DNA of 39,028 nt from Schoenoplectus triqueter (lineage: Eukaryota > Streptophyta > Magnoliopsida > Poales > Cyperaceae): positions 1 to 39,028 of the forward strand of contig CAXKVV010000965.1 in the NCBI GenBank assembly GCA_964058805.1, written 5' to 3'. A model generated the notes under the pieces. That model did no database searches. It was not told where the DNA came from and saw nothing but the letters and a program-made list of their open reading frames with translations. The position numbers and the translations under genes are program-made. This document shows positions 10,318 through 20,307 of this stretch, in pieces; within the stretch, counting starts at the first letter, position 1, and the number at the start of each line of letters is the position of its first letter.

Positions 10318-11109
10318 ATGTATCTAGATATACATGATAACAATAATAAAGCTATTTTGGCTATAATTAATTGTTATGGTATCATCAACAATTAGTATCA
10401 TAAAGAAATAATTTTTAAAGTTTTGCCATGGATTTTGTGAACACCATTCAACCACTAGTTCCACGAACTTGAAAAGAGGAGTGCATAAGAACAAAATAAG
10501 AAACCAATCAAAAGATAAAAATAATGAAAAAAAGGAAGAAATGATTTTGAGACTGAATGATTGATTCAAATACATGGCGATGAAGACTTGACAAGGGAAA
10601 AATCATTTAGAGTTGGTAATTCATTATGTATGGTAAACTAATGAAAAAAAAGATCAATTCCATTGTTCTTATGGGAAAAGTGGTATTGAAGTGCAAATGA
10701 GATACAAGAATAGACTAAGTTAGATTATAAAGAACGAAAATGATTTCTCAACTAGCATCTCTAGATAGAAAGTTAAAAGAAGTAGGATAAAATGGGCAGA
10801 GATGCTCTACACAAGTCGGGGTTATATGCAATTTAAACTATAAATGATTTTGTTATGTTTATCATGTAAAAGAAAGAAAAATTAGGTGGTATAGATATCA
10901 TGTTTATCATATGATACATATATCATTTTTTTTCAATGCTAATTTCTCTTATATATCTCTGGTACTATTAGTTCCAACTCTTAAATTGTTCTATAAAAAA
11001 ATGACATAATTTCTCAAGGTTACTGCGAGATTGCATAGGTGGAATATTGAGAATATGAAGAAATATCAAAAAAATTAAGGAGAAAATAATGACGATGTAT
11101 GCATTTTCA
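10318..11109. other. No gene seen
   Basis: AT-rich sequence between the family-A LTR and the copia element. Short open frames here show no domain or exon signals. Confidence 0.4.
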
Positions 11110-11460
11110 TGTCAATTTAATTTATAGTAAAAGCACAAGAACAATCACTCAAACACAGAGATTTAACGTGATATCACTTGTAGTGCACTTCACGAATCAA
11201 ACAAACAAACACACACACACACACCGATTTTATTTCATTATCAAAATCAAATTACAACTCATACACCCAGAATTATTTTTTTTCCTCTCATGTCTCTACA
11301 CTGAGAGACACCTTGTTGCACCTCTTCTATATTTTTGAAAATAATTAAAACATGATATTCATTCAATCAAGTCCCTAATCATGGTGATTAATCAATCTAT
11401 TAAGAATCAATCCAAAATAACCTGTTTGATTTTAGTCCCAGCCTTTATGGCTCTCCAGCA
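11110..11460 (-). mobile_element. 3' LTR of the copia element (outer end uncertain)
   Basis: On the minus strand, a purine-rich tract GAAGGGGAG (polypurine tract, plus coordinates 11461-11469) is followed directly by TGCTGGAGAGCC. This is the normal polypurine-tract/LTR junction just after the RNase H coding end. The LTR would run to about 11110, where AATTGACA gives a CA end. Its other end is not fixed because no second LTR is present for comparison. It contains a CA-repeat tract and an AAATAAAAT poly(A)-like signal. Confidence 0.55.
11203..11224 (+). repeat. (CA)n microsatellite
   Basis: A run of about ten CA units within the probable copia LTR, preceded by ACAAACAAAC. Confidence 0.85.
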
Positions 11461-11467
11461 CTCCCCT

Positions 11468-12177
11468 TCAAGCAGATGAACTTATGTCACTCATACCCAG
11501 CTTATTAAGAGATCTATAGAACACCTTACTCGAAACTCCCTTTGTTAACATATCAACCAATTGTTTCTCTGATCGTACAAATGGAAATATGATAACTTTT
11601 GACTCTAACTTCTCTTTAATGAAATATCTATCAACTTTTATGTATTTTTGTTTGATCATGTTGTACATAGTTCTGAGATATATCAATTGTCACCTTATTG
11701 TTATGTGATGGAAAACTAAACTCTGTCATCAACTTCTATATCCATAATAGCTCACGCATGCCCTTTTTCATTCCTCTGAACTCAGCTTCACACTAGATAG
11801 AGCGATAACATTATACTTCTTACTCTTTCATATCACTAGATTCCCCTTATGAAGGTGAAATATCTTGAGCTCGACCTTCTATCAACTAGACTTCCAACCT
11901 AGTAAGCATTAGTGTATTCACACACATTAAAATTTCCATTATTCTTGTACATGATCCTTCTTCGTGGGGATCCCTTCAAATATCTGATAACTCAGGTTAC
12001 TAGCTCCATGTGTTCCTTCTTTGATGAATGCATAAATTGACTCGCTACACTCACAGCATAAGATATGTCTGGACAGATATGAGATAAGTAATCAATCTCC
12101 CTACTAATTTCTAGTATTTCTGTTTTTTTTTTCTGATATGTTATCATTATGTTCAATAGGCTTGTAGTTCTACACAA
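11468..12177 (-). pseudogene. Copia RNase H and RT C-terminal part, broken
   Basis: The end of the copia polyprotein is visible as IKVDRYFIKEKLESKVI followed by FVRSEKQLVDMLTKGV and KLGMSDI, a standard copia RNase H C-terminus. About 400 bp upstream in coding order, YLSHICPDISYAVSVASQFMHS is the RT/RNase H linker block (usually Y-L-x-x-T-R-P-D-I-x-Y-A-V). The conserved arginine of TRPD is replaced here by ICPD. Stops and frame changes lie between the blocks, so no continuous product is possible. The RNase H would act in the element's cytoplasmic virus-like particle. Confidence 0.8.
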
Positions 12178-12359
12178 TGAGAGTGACTACTAATTTACAA
12201 TCCAACATTCCCACCTCAGCTAAAAAATCTCATGTATTTTCTTTGAGATAAAAAATACCTTCTTTGTCCTCGCCACTTCTATTTCAAAAAAGTACTTTAA
12301 TTTTTCCAAATTCTTCATTTCAAACTCCCTTGAGAGTCTCTCCTATAACTCCTACATCT

Positions 12360-12852
12360 CCTCATCATTATTTCTTGTGATAAGCATATCATCTACATAG
12401 ATAATAAACAAGATTAGTTTTTTCATTCTTTCATTTAATGAACAATGTATGGCTAGAACCATTCTAGTTGTATCTATATTTCTTCATTGCACCGTGAATT
12501 TTTCGAACCATGCTCTTGATGATTATTTTAGACCATATAATGCTTTATCAAGTTAACAAGCTACAAAACTCGAGCCATGATAATTATAACCTGGTGATAG
12601 CTCCATGCATATCTCCTCTTCTAAGTTGATGTAAGGGTCATCAAAGATTTGCTATAAGAGAGATTAAAATACGTATGTATTTAACTTTGCTACCGGAGAA
12701 AATATTTTTAAAAAATTTATATCGTATGTTTGTGTATATTCTTTTGCAATGAGTCTCACATTGTATCCCTCAGTTTCTTCATTTGCATTGTACTTAATAG
12801 AAAATACCCACTTGCATCCCATTGGTTTCTTTCCTTCAGGTAGCTTCATCAC
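12360..12852 (-). pseudogene. Copia reverse transcriptase core, broken
   Basis: The N-terminal RT block is clear at 12664-12852: PEGKKPMGCKWVFSIKYNAN, then RLIAKEYTQTYDINF and FSPVAKLNT, matching the copia consensus G-C-K-W-V-F...R-L-V-A-K-G-Y-T-Q...P-V-A. The catalytic box lies at 12388-12399, where one frame reads IIYVDDMLITRNNDE, so the two aspartates of YVDD are preserved. Several frame breaks separate the two parts. Confidence 0.8.
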
Positions 12853-13739
12853 ACTTCATGTTTTATTTTTGCCTAGTGTCGCTATCTCCATCTCCATTGT
12901 TTCTCTCCATCTTGAGTCACCAAGTGCTTCTTTAACTTTTTTTTAGGAACTCTTACTAATGATAAATTTGCTACAAAACCTTCAAATTTTCGGATAACTT
13001 AGTATCACTGACATAATTAGCAATCAGGTAATTCACCAGGTTTTTTTAATATGTGTTCTAGTTCATATCTATTTAGGGGCTTCCTCTATTATTCTTGAAA
13101 GGTAATTTATATGAAGTAATATTCTATTCTTTAGGAGTAGAAACCTTACCTCAGGATGTTCTTTAGTAGATAGGCTAGGTAGCTCGCCGTCGGAGGATGA
13201 ATGTATATCTTTGTTGCTATACATTTCTCTTGTAACGTCATCTACAATATCTTCTTCTTATGGTGTGATAACTCCACTAGATGCCTCAAAGTGAGTTACC
13301 GGTTCTAGAGTAGCTTCTTTCTTCGATATATGTGGGTTATGTTGATTTTGATGGACTAGTTCATTAGGAGTTTGTTCTTATAGAATTTCACTAGGATGCA
13401 AAAGGTCCAAATTTTGTGCATATGAAGTATTTGAACTCGGTCCAGGGATATAGTCCCAATCAAAAGTTCCTTGGTCATTATCATTCTCCCCCTGAACAAG
13501 AAACTCTGCTCTTGAAAAGAAACTCTCAGACTCTAGTAAATTTACATCCATTGTGACAAAAAAATTCCATATTATGAAATTGTAACCCTTTCTGATGAAA
13601 CTTGTATCTCAAAAAAATACATCTCTTTGCACATGGATCTAATTAGGTATGATTTTTGTTTCTGAATATGTACATAAGTCATGCATCCAAAGATCTTAGG
13701 AGGAATCATCAGTATTGATGGAATACGATGTTATGAAGA

Positions 13740-14220
13740 AAAAAACTTGTAAAGGTGTTTGAAAGTTCAAAATTTTTTTAGGGCATTTGGTTTATTAAAT
13801 ATATGGCAGTAGTGATGGTATGCTCCTAAAAACTTTTAGGGATATTATGTTTGAGCAAAAGTGACCGGATAATTTTTAAAATATATCTAATTTTTTCTTA
13901 GCTACTCTATTTCGTTAGAGAGTCCCAACACAAGAAGTTTCATGAAACAATTTGTTACAAGAAAAATATTCCTTTAGAGTATTATTAAAAAATTTCCACC
14001 ATTATCATTTCTAAAGATTTTAATCTCTATATTAAATTGTGTCAGTATCCTTTTATAAAATAATTTAAAAAATTTAGCAACCTCATCTTTCATTTTAAGA
14101 AGATACAACTGTGTCATTTGGAAAAAAATCATCCACAAACAACACATAATATTTATTTTCAGATAGTATTAACCGGAGAAGGACCCCATACATTCAAATG
14201 AACTAAATTAAATAGTCTGA
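13740..14220 (-). pseudogene. Copia integrase remnants
   Basis: In one minus-strand frame near 13780-13835 the sequence reads HTITTAIYLINQMP, matching the copia integrase segment where alanine-rich TAAYLINRxP follows the catalytic core. The rest of the core between this point and the GAG-pre-integrase domain is too broken to place the D-D-E residues confidently. Position between pre-integrase and RT fits a copia element. Confidence 0.6.
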
Positions 14221-14228
14221 TACTCTTG

Positions 14229-14444
14229 TTATTGCTTAATGGGTAAACGGTGGCTTTTAGCCTTGATACATGTTTCACATTCCAAAGGATGAATATCACA
14301 CTTCTGAAAATTTTCTAGTACAAGTTTTCTCATGTAATCAAAAGATAGGTGCCTTAACCGTTTATGCCATATCATGATTTTTTGTTGATGGAGATTAGAT
14401 TTTTTTTCTTTCCACGAAATTAACTCTTCCAGCACAAATATCAT
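14229..14444 (-). pseudogene. GAG-pre-integrase domain (copia)
   Basis: A 71-codon minus-strand frame contains WHKRLRHLSFDYMRKLV and, 18 residues later, CETCIKAKSHRLP. The histidine pair (W-H-x-R-L-x-H) and the C-x-x-C pair form the HHCC zinc-binding module that precedes copia integrase. The module is complete at the residue level, unlike the neighbouring domains. Confidence 0.85.
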
Positions 14445-14728
14445 TCATGTGATATAATCCTTTCCTTTTGCTACCACGCCCAATAATCTCTTTCAACAAA
14501 ATATCCTGAAACAAACAAAATCACGGATACATAAGTACAACACAATTCAAATCTTCTGCAAGTTGCAAGAGAAGCTTAGAGAATGAACAAGAAGAGTATT
14601 ATTCAATGTAATTGAGGATGTTAGTTATATTTTTTCAGTCCCTGTCATTGGATGTACCCCTCCATTTGCATTAATAATTTCTAATTTTTCGGCTCTATAG
14701 CTTGTACAAAATCTCCTGAATCATATGT

Positions 14729-14752
14729 CATATAATCTGATGCTCCTGAATC
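14729..14752 (-). pseudogene. Copia protease active site remnant
   Basis: The minus strand reads IIDSGASDYM through this position. D-S-G-A-S is the retropepsin-type aspartic protease active site found in plant copia polyproteins (usually D-S-G-A-S-x-H-M; here the His is Tyr). It lies between gag and the pre-integrase module, as expected. Confidence 0.75.
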
Positions 14753-15009
14753 TATAATCTAATTAGATAAAAGTTAGTCTTTAAGAAATGATAATGACTT
14801 TTACCTTCACCTAAACCTGACAATGGAGGCATCAGGAACAAATATGCACAGTCAGATGCTCTCTGGAGCGCTGCTGTTCCTACTCCCTGCTATGTTTTTC
14901 CTATAACAACAAATGCAGACATGGGTGCCCCTAGTGTATACTGCTGATCTCCAGTAGCAGTAGAATGCTGGTAAGCAACATTTGCTGTAGCGCCTCTTCC
15001 TTTTTTTTC

Positions 15010-15210
15010 TTTTTTTGAAGTATATGTCCTTTTTGTGTCCCATTCCCAAGAACTTAGGATTGGTACACTTCAGAAGTTTTTTCTGTTCCTTGGTGAGAAA
15101 GTTATTTTGAGAGAAAGCTGCCCCAAAATTCTTTAGATATGATTTTCTCCCTTCAGAAAATAGTGTCGTTGTTAGAAGTTCTACCTTATTCATCATAAAT
15201 TCCGATAATT
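15010..15210 (-). pseudogene. Copia gag C-terminal part with degenerate zinc knuckle
   Basis: The minus-strand frame reads ELLTTTLFSEGRKSYLKNF and then KKLLKCTNPKFLGMGHKKD. A Cys, a Gly-His pair and lysines sit where a C-x2-C-x4-H-x4-C knuckle belongs, but the second and last Cys are missing (a Tyr stands near the last position). Upstream of about 15210 the gag similarity stops in AT-rich sequence, marking the truncation. Confidence 0.5.
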
Positions 15211-15289
15211 TGATCATATATGATAATACTATCAAGAATATAATTTTAATTATATATATAATTAATTTATGCAATAATAATATAAATTA

Positions 15290-16049
15290 ATATTATCATT
15301 AATTTTAATATTTTTTTAGATAATGTGAAGAATAAATATCTTAATGAGAAAATATATAATGAAGACAAAGTTGCTGGTGAGAAGGGATTTTAGATGGTGA
15401 TTAGAACAAATTTAGATGATGAGAAGAGAAAGACAAGGAATAATATGGCGCCAGAGAAGATGAAAAAATAGTAGCTCGGGTGAAAAGAAATGGAATCTCA
15501 TGTGAAAACCTAGCTGGTGAAGAAAAACCGGTGCTAGGTTAGATAATAGAGTTGATTTTTTTTCAATAACTAGTTTAAAGTGATTTGGTAATTAGAGCCG
15601 ATTTTTCTAAAACCGTTGCTAGATTAGATAGTAGAGCTGATTTTTGAAAAACTGATTTAAAATAGATTTTGGTGATTAGGGCTAGTTTTTTTTTTTTTTG
15701 AAATCGGTGCTAGGTTAGATAGTAGAGCTGGTTTTTCAAAAACCGGTTTAATATTCATTTGATAATTAGAGCCGATTTTTATAAAATCGATGTTAAATTC
15801 ATGTGGGCCGGTGCTAAAGTGATATGATTAGAGCTGATTTTGTGTTGGGTAAAAAAATAGTTGCTAAAATAGAGATCTAAAATCGGTTTTTCTAAAAATC
15901 ATCCCTAATTATCTTATAGATATTTTTAATTTATAAAAACTAATTCTAAAATATTTCATCTAAATTACTGCACTATCATTTAACCCTTTTAGAATCAATT
16001 TTTCATTTAACGGCTTCTAAATAAACATTTCTAAAAGTTTTTTTGTGTG
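15290..16049. mobile_element. CACTA (En/Spm)-like subterminal repeat region
   Basis: Imperfect copies of a GGTGCTAGRTTAGATAGTAG type unit, each followed by AGAGCTGATTTTT and AAAAACCGGTT, occur near 15531, 15615, 15707 and 15790, a spacing of about 83-92 bp. Partial copies continue to about 15880. Arrays of short subterminal repeats are typical of plant CACTA elements. The right edge reads GTTTTTTTGTGTGG (about 16038-16050), whose reverse complement CCACACAAAAAAAC resembles a mutated CACTACAAGAAAA terminus. No left terminus or transposase was seen, so this is probably one end of a truncated element. Confidence 0.45.
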
Positions 16050-16429
16050 GTAGAGCTGTTTAATCTGAAATCCGTTGTCGTAAGCATAATTTTGCTTCTA
16101 GTTGCAAGATCATCACAGTACGTAGAAACAAATTAATTAAGCTTTTATTCTTTAGCTTAGGATTGGACAGTTGCCCATCCTGCATATATTTGTAGCTCCA
16201 TGCTACTTGGATTTTACATGTTTTGTAATTGGTTATATGCCACTTCAAATTTCAACAATTTGAAAAATATCACTCTAAAATTTAAATTTAGTAAAATACC
16301 ATTGTAAACTCGATTTGATTTTATTTTTGTCACTGCTATACATTTTTAATAATAAAATATATATAATTGAAGATATAATTAGTATTTCCTAAATTAGCCC
16401 TAAAACTAGCTCTTGTAGACACCTAGAGA

Positions 16430-17150
16430 AATTTCCCATTCTCCTTGCCAGTTTCGCCAGTAGATGTTCAACGATTCTTCTCGCCATTTCCCATTCTTCA
16501 ACGGTTCTTCTCATCAGGTTCACAATTTATTTCTAGACATATGATAAGAATGATCAGAAATCCTAGTTGTGCTAAAACAGATAAAGACTGTATTTTTTTG
16601 CTTCACTATATTTTGCTGCTTCTACTCTAGAACTTGAGGGTTCTCAAGCCTCGAGCGTTTTCCCATTGGAGAGAAAGTGGATTAGCACATTCAAGAATGA
16701 GAAAACTAACCTCCCTATCAGATCGCCGAAATGGTATAGATTACTAGTCAGCACTAGTCCAAAATAAAACTCTAAATCCAGCGAGCAAGGGCTTTTAATG
16801 CTAAGAGAGGAGTGATCAAGAAATGTTTTGACTAATGAAATGATTGGGGGAAGCAGACAAGGAAGCAAGAAATCTAAACTATCTCTTTGTCCCATTTGTT
16901 TCCTCAATGAAAATGGGCAAGAATTGGCTCAGGATTCTGATATGAATTTCAGAGAGAGAAAAGAGGGCATAGGTGGTTACAAAGAAAGAGGTAGTGAGCA
17001 TGGATTGCTTCAAAGAGAAAGGTGGGTGACGTTGGTGGTTTCAGAGTGGGAATAAGGAGACCATACATAGGTGACTTCTAAGAGAAGAGGGGTGTTGATG
17101 GCTTCACGGAGAAAGAAGACCGGGACAGTCAGAGAGAGAAGGGTATGAAT
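16430..17150. other. Core of the foldback element, possibly captured genic DNA
   Basis: The core is less AT-rich than the arms and contains frames of 87 codons (minus, 16644-16907) and 75 codons (plus, 16828-17055). Neither shows a domain I recognise. Base composition and position between the TIRs would suit captured host sequence (Pack-MULE type), but the source is unknown. Confidence 0.3.
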
Positions 17151-17188
17151 AATTTCTGAGGGTATTTTAGAAAATATTAAATTACATC

Positions 17189-17215
17189 CTTATATATATA
17201 TATATATATATATAT
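17189..17215. repeat. (TA)n microsatellite
   Basis: Uninterrupted TA dinucleotides inside the right arm of the foldback element. Confidence 0.85.
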
Positions 17216-17393
17216 TTTAGTTGAAAATGTACAACAATGGCAAAAATAAAATCAAACTGAGTTTATAATGACATTTTACTAAATTTAAATTTTGGAATGG
17301 TATTTTTTCAAATTGTTGAACTTAAGAGTGGCATACAACTAATTTCCCCTTTCTGATAATAACATTAATTAAGTCAACCATGAACTCTTATCC

Positions 17394-17399
17394 TTTATT
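17394..17399 (-). terminator. Probable poly(A) signal of the desiccation-related gene
   Basis: Minus strand AATAAA, about 160 nt after the stop codon at 17557-17559 and just outside the foldback element's right arm (which ends near 17346). Confidence 0.5.
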
Positions 17400-17556
17400 T
17401 TGATACAAACATTACAAAACAATATAGCAATACCATTAGGCTAGATAAGTAGAACAGGGAAAGCAATTTAGTGTCTCCTATTAAGGGTGGTCCATTAAAT
17501 TTTTCTTTGTAAGACGGTGCTTACAAGAAAATTCCCCATCAGGTGGTGGTCTTTCA

Positions 17557-19494
17557 TTAGGGGTTTCCTTTCTGATATGATGAAGATGGAACATGAGGAT
17601 ATTTTCCATAGTAAGGTGGCGGATCTAAGTATGGATATTCTTCATAAGTACTGTACCCAGGATAGTTCGGATATTGGTCCTGATGATCTGGTCGGTACTG
17701 ATCAAGATACATTCTCGCAATTTCTCCATTAGCACCATTTGGTAGAAATCCACCTGGAATATGTTCATCTCCAGTTCCATAAACTATCCTGAGGATCTCC
17801 TTTGGAGTGCGTCTGTACGAGACAGAGTCGGCATTTGCTGAGATCACATTTGTGCAAAGTTTCATTTCTGCACCTAGCTCAGGGGGTACAATGAGACCCT
17901 CATCTCTGATCCCACACATTGCCAAACGATTTCGCAATTTTGATATTCTATCCGTGAATTCACCCACTGTATATTTGTATGGTTCGACAACTTGATACAG
18001 CCTTTCGAAGAGCCAACCTCGTACAACAGCATCTTGAGCTGATTCCACACTGAGCAATCCTGCTAAAGCCTGCACAATAGTTAATTAAGTAAATAATTTG
18101 GTCCTTGCTATGGTGTAATTAATTCACAACATTTATAGGAGAATGTTGCTATGAGGGTATTTAAAGTACCAACATATTTCAATTTTGGTTTCTGTTAGTT
18201 TAAAAAGTATACCGTCTCCATATAAAATATATATTTTACTGTGTAATTTAGTTTCTTCTTTTTTATTTTTTGCTAAATGTACAAACTAAATAACTAATTA
18301 TAGCAGGCACATTTCATTAAAAAGTTGGAAAGTTATCTCTACACCATTTTCAGATCCTCACTCTATGTAATTATGCTGGACGTCACTAATGCCCTTTAGA
18401 TATTTACAAAAATATCTAAAACCAGAGGCACTTTATATATCTCCTTTAACAAAACGGTACCTAATAAGATTAGCCTGATAGACTGCTTTACATACCCGCT
18501 TTGAGTAATAGCCATCGAGGTTTGGATTTGCGCCTGTGTAACCATTAAGGCCTACATAAGGAAGAACGTAAGTGGCAACCATATAGTGGAGGCTATCACG
18601 ATACGGATCAAATGGAGGTTCCAGCTTCTGTTCAAATGCCGTATTCATTAGATTTGCCCACTGCGCCGAACTTATATCAATCAAAGGTCGTTGGATCGCA
18701 CCGAATATTGATTCAATGTACCTTAAAGGAATACAAAAAAATGGAAAAATAACCATATTTTGATATCAAAATTGGAATTTGGTGGCAAGATCAAGGTTTT
18801 CTCCCCCCAAAACAAACCAAATAACACTTTGAACTCAACGGCTTCAGAAAAATAAAAGACTATATATGTTGAATAACCAAACAAATTTTAAATTGATTCA
18901 AATATGATATATCTCCATCTAAGTAAACAATTAAGAACATGTGTAAATTTTCTTTGCTTAATTGTGCAATTTGACTACATTTGTTTGTTTTTTCACAGGA
19001 AACAAACATGAAAGGTACAGAGGGGCAATAACAAACCTGACGTGTCCAACTTCTTGAAATGCAAACTCTGTAATAATCTTTTGTGTGACTTCATCCAAGT
19101 TTGCTTTGTGTCCATCAATTGGAGGCGGCCCACCGTGGGCCAAGTTCGGTGCAATTTGATCAAGCCCATAGCCCAATGCACCATGCAAGAACCATTCAGC
19201 CTCTATAAATTCAAGGTTCAATGCAAAATGAAATGGAGGCTTGTCATATGGAAATACCGGAACCAATGTATGAGGTGGCATCGGTGCACATCTGGGACTA
19301 TCTTGGCCATATGGTATGAGGTACTGAATTCGTGGAATTTCTGATGCATTTATGGGACAAGTAAGAAATGGAGGTGGAGGACAGTTCAGCTTGTTCAGAT
19401 TTTTGTCAGTGCCTGGAGGATTAGTAGCCATAGTTGAGACCAAAAGGAGGGCAAAAGCAGTGAGCCACAGAGAATAGTAGATGGAAAGGTCCAT
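17557..19494 (-). CDS. Desiccation-related protein PCC13-62-like, ferritin-like domain (3 exons)
   Basis: Spliced CDS is complement of 19037-19494, 18496-18721 and 17557-18069 (1197 nt, 398 residues). Both introns are GT-AG (CAG/GTTTGT donor and AAG acceptor; CGG/GTATGT donor and GCAG acceptor), and phases join cleanly. Residues 1-23 form a hydrophobic signal peptide, so export to the wall or vacuole is likely. The ferritin-like region follows: helix 1 with E95, E98 and E100 (ALNLEFIEAEWFLHGALGYG), helix 2 with E143 and an E-x-x-H at 148-151 (FAFQEVGHVR), and the last helix with E237 (GLLSVESAQDAVVR). PPFDPY and PYVGLNGYTGANP are family signatures of Craterostigma PCC13-62 relatives, which accumulate on drying. 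Their catalytic activity, if any, is unknown. The usual family end (YGTG...PGGFxPNGANG) at 325-343 is followed by an unusual Tyr/Pro-rich tail to 398. The ATG was chosen for the signal peptide and the TATA box upstream. Confidence 0.9.
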
Positions 19495-19540
19495 GGTGAT
19501 GTATTTTTATTGTGAAGCAAACTATCCGAAGGGGGCTTTA

Positions 19541-19548
19541 TATTTATA
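19541..19548 (-). promoter_or_regulatory. TATA box of the desiccation-related gene
   Basis: Minus strand TATAAATA, 47-54 bp upstream of the ATG, which implies a short 5'UTR of roughly 20 nt. Confidence 0.7.
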
Positions 19549-19628
19549 AGTAAACAACAACTGAAATCCACTTTTAAGAGTTACAATAATAAGACTTGAT
19601 TTTCTGATATAAATCACATATGCGGCCA

Positions 19629-19633
19629 ACGTG
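19629..19633. promoter_or_regulatory. ACGTG core, possible ABA-response element
   Basis: ACGTG lies about 80 bp upstream of the TATA box. ACGT-core sites bind bZIP factors in ABA- and drought-responsive promoters, which would suit this gene. A five-base match alone is weak evidence. Confidence 0.35.
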
Positions 19634-19865
19634 TGATCATGTGGACAATTTTATGCTCCAGATACTGAATCATGTACAGTAGGCATTCTAATTTTATGGT
19701 TCTTTGTAGAATGAGCTAAAAAAATTTGAAATAATTAAACATAAATCCATTCACTTCACGGCATTACCAAGTGATTGGACCCAGATTGATAGTTTCTACC
19801 AGATACGTACTTAATGAGGATTCTTGTATTTGTCCTGTATAATAAAATTGTATTCAGAAAAGGAA

Positions 19866-19870
19866 GGTTA
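19866..19870. repeat. Solo-LTR target-site duplication, copy 1
   Basis: GGTTA, identical to 20303-20307. Confidence 0.75.
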
Positions 19871-20302
19871 TGTTGAAATATAAACTTAATTTTAGTATTA
19901 AAGTTAAATAAATTAGGAAATAAAGGTTAGACTCTTTGGCTTCAGTACTTTGACAGAATTTTAAGGCTGATTAATGACAGCATTTGAAGGGGTAAATGAA
20001 TGTGGAATTTAGCGTATGGCTTATGGATGGAAAGCTATTGAAGTCTAATTTCCAATGGTTCAAATTTTAAGTCGTTTGGAGTTCCCTACAGAACGTTATG
20101 ACAATGTTAGTGGACAGAGGTCAGCTGAAAGGGTGCTGTTTAGAATTCTGTTTTTATTATATGTTTTTATTACGAATTTCTAAAGTCTTCTCAGATGTTT
20201 AGCCTATATAAAGAGTTGTATTATGTTGTTTTGTAAGTAAGAAAGATACAAGAGTATCTAATATTAAGAAAGTTTATTTTATCCATCCCCTCTCTTTTAA
20301 CA
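19871..20302 (+). mobile_element. Solo LTR with perfect TSD
   Basis: Starts TGTTGAAATATAAAC and ends CTCTTTTAACA, so the termini TGTT...AACA are inverted. It is flanked by identical GGTTA at 19866-19870 and 20303-20307. It contains a TATA box (TATATAAA, 20205-20212), giving plus orientation. The length of 432 bp suits a copia-type LTR. It is a solo LTR because no internal sequence is present. It sits about 320 bp upstream of the desiccation gene's TATA box, facing away from that gene. Confidence 0.8.
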
Positions 20303-20307
20303 GGTTA
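20303..20307. repeat. Solo-LTR target-site duplication, copy 2
   Basis: GGTTA, identical to 19866-19870. Confidence 0.75.

Larger units (their letters stand above)
11461..15210 (-). mobile_element. Decayed Ty1/copia internal region (gag-PR-INT-RT-RNase H)
   Basis: Minus-strand reading gives, in order: a gag C-terminal/zinc-knuckle-like part (about 15010-15210), a retropepsin active site (14729-14752), a GAG-pre-integrase domain (14229-14444), integrase remnants (about 13740-14220), reverse transcriptase with YVDD (12388-12852) and RNase H ending at the polypurine tract (11468-12177). Integrase before RT is diagnostic of Ty1/copia. Frameshifts and stops break every domain, so it is inactive. 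The gag N-terminus, PBS and 5' LTR are missing beyond about 15210, where AT-rich and CACTA-like sequence takes over. Confidence 0.85.
16225..17346. mobile_element. Foldback Mutator-like element (long TIRs)
   Basis: About 160 bp at 16225-16385 reappear in inverted orientation at about 17190-17346. Both arms read (outside to inside) RTTRTATGCCACT, TTCAACAATTTGAAAAA, AAATTTAAATTTAGTAAAAT and TTTGATTTTATTTTTG, with scattered substitutions and an AT microsatellite in the right arm. Long TIRs around a non-repetitive core are typical of Mutator-like foldback elements. I could not find a convincing 9-11 bp TSD, so the ends are approximate. The right arm ends about 200 bp past the stop codon of the desiccation-related gene. 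Confidence 0.65.

Noticed and set aside
11099..11338. 79-codon plus-strand open frame
   Set aside because: It lies across the copia LTR and a CA microsatellite (His-Thr repeats in translation), with no domain or gene signals.
14852..15009. Cys-rich end of a 140-codon minus-strand frame (CCLPAFYC...CICCYRK)
   Set aside because: The cysteines appear after the gag similarity breaks and come from a shifted frame of decayed copia sequence, not from a genuine Cys-rich domain.
18993..19344. Open frames overlapping exon 1 of the desiccation-related gene in other frames and on the plus strand
   Set aside because: They are shadows of the real exon. The minus-strand frame with signal peptide, ferritin-like motifs and correct splice sites explains the sequence.
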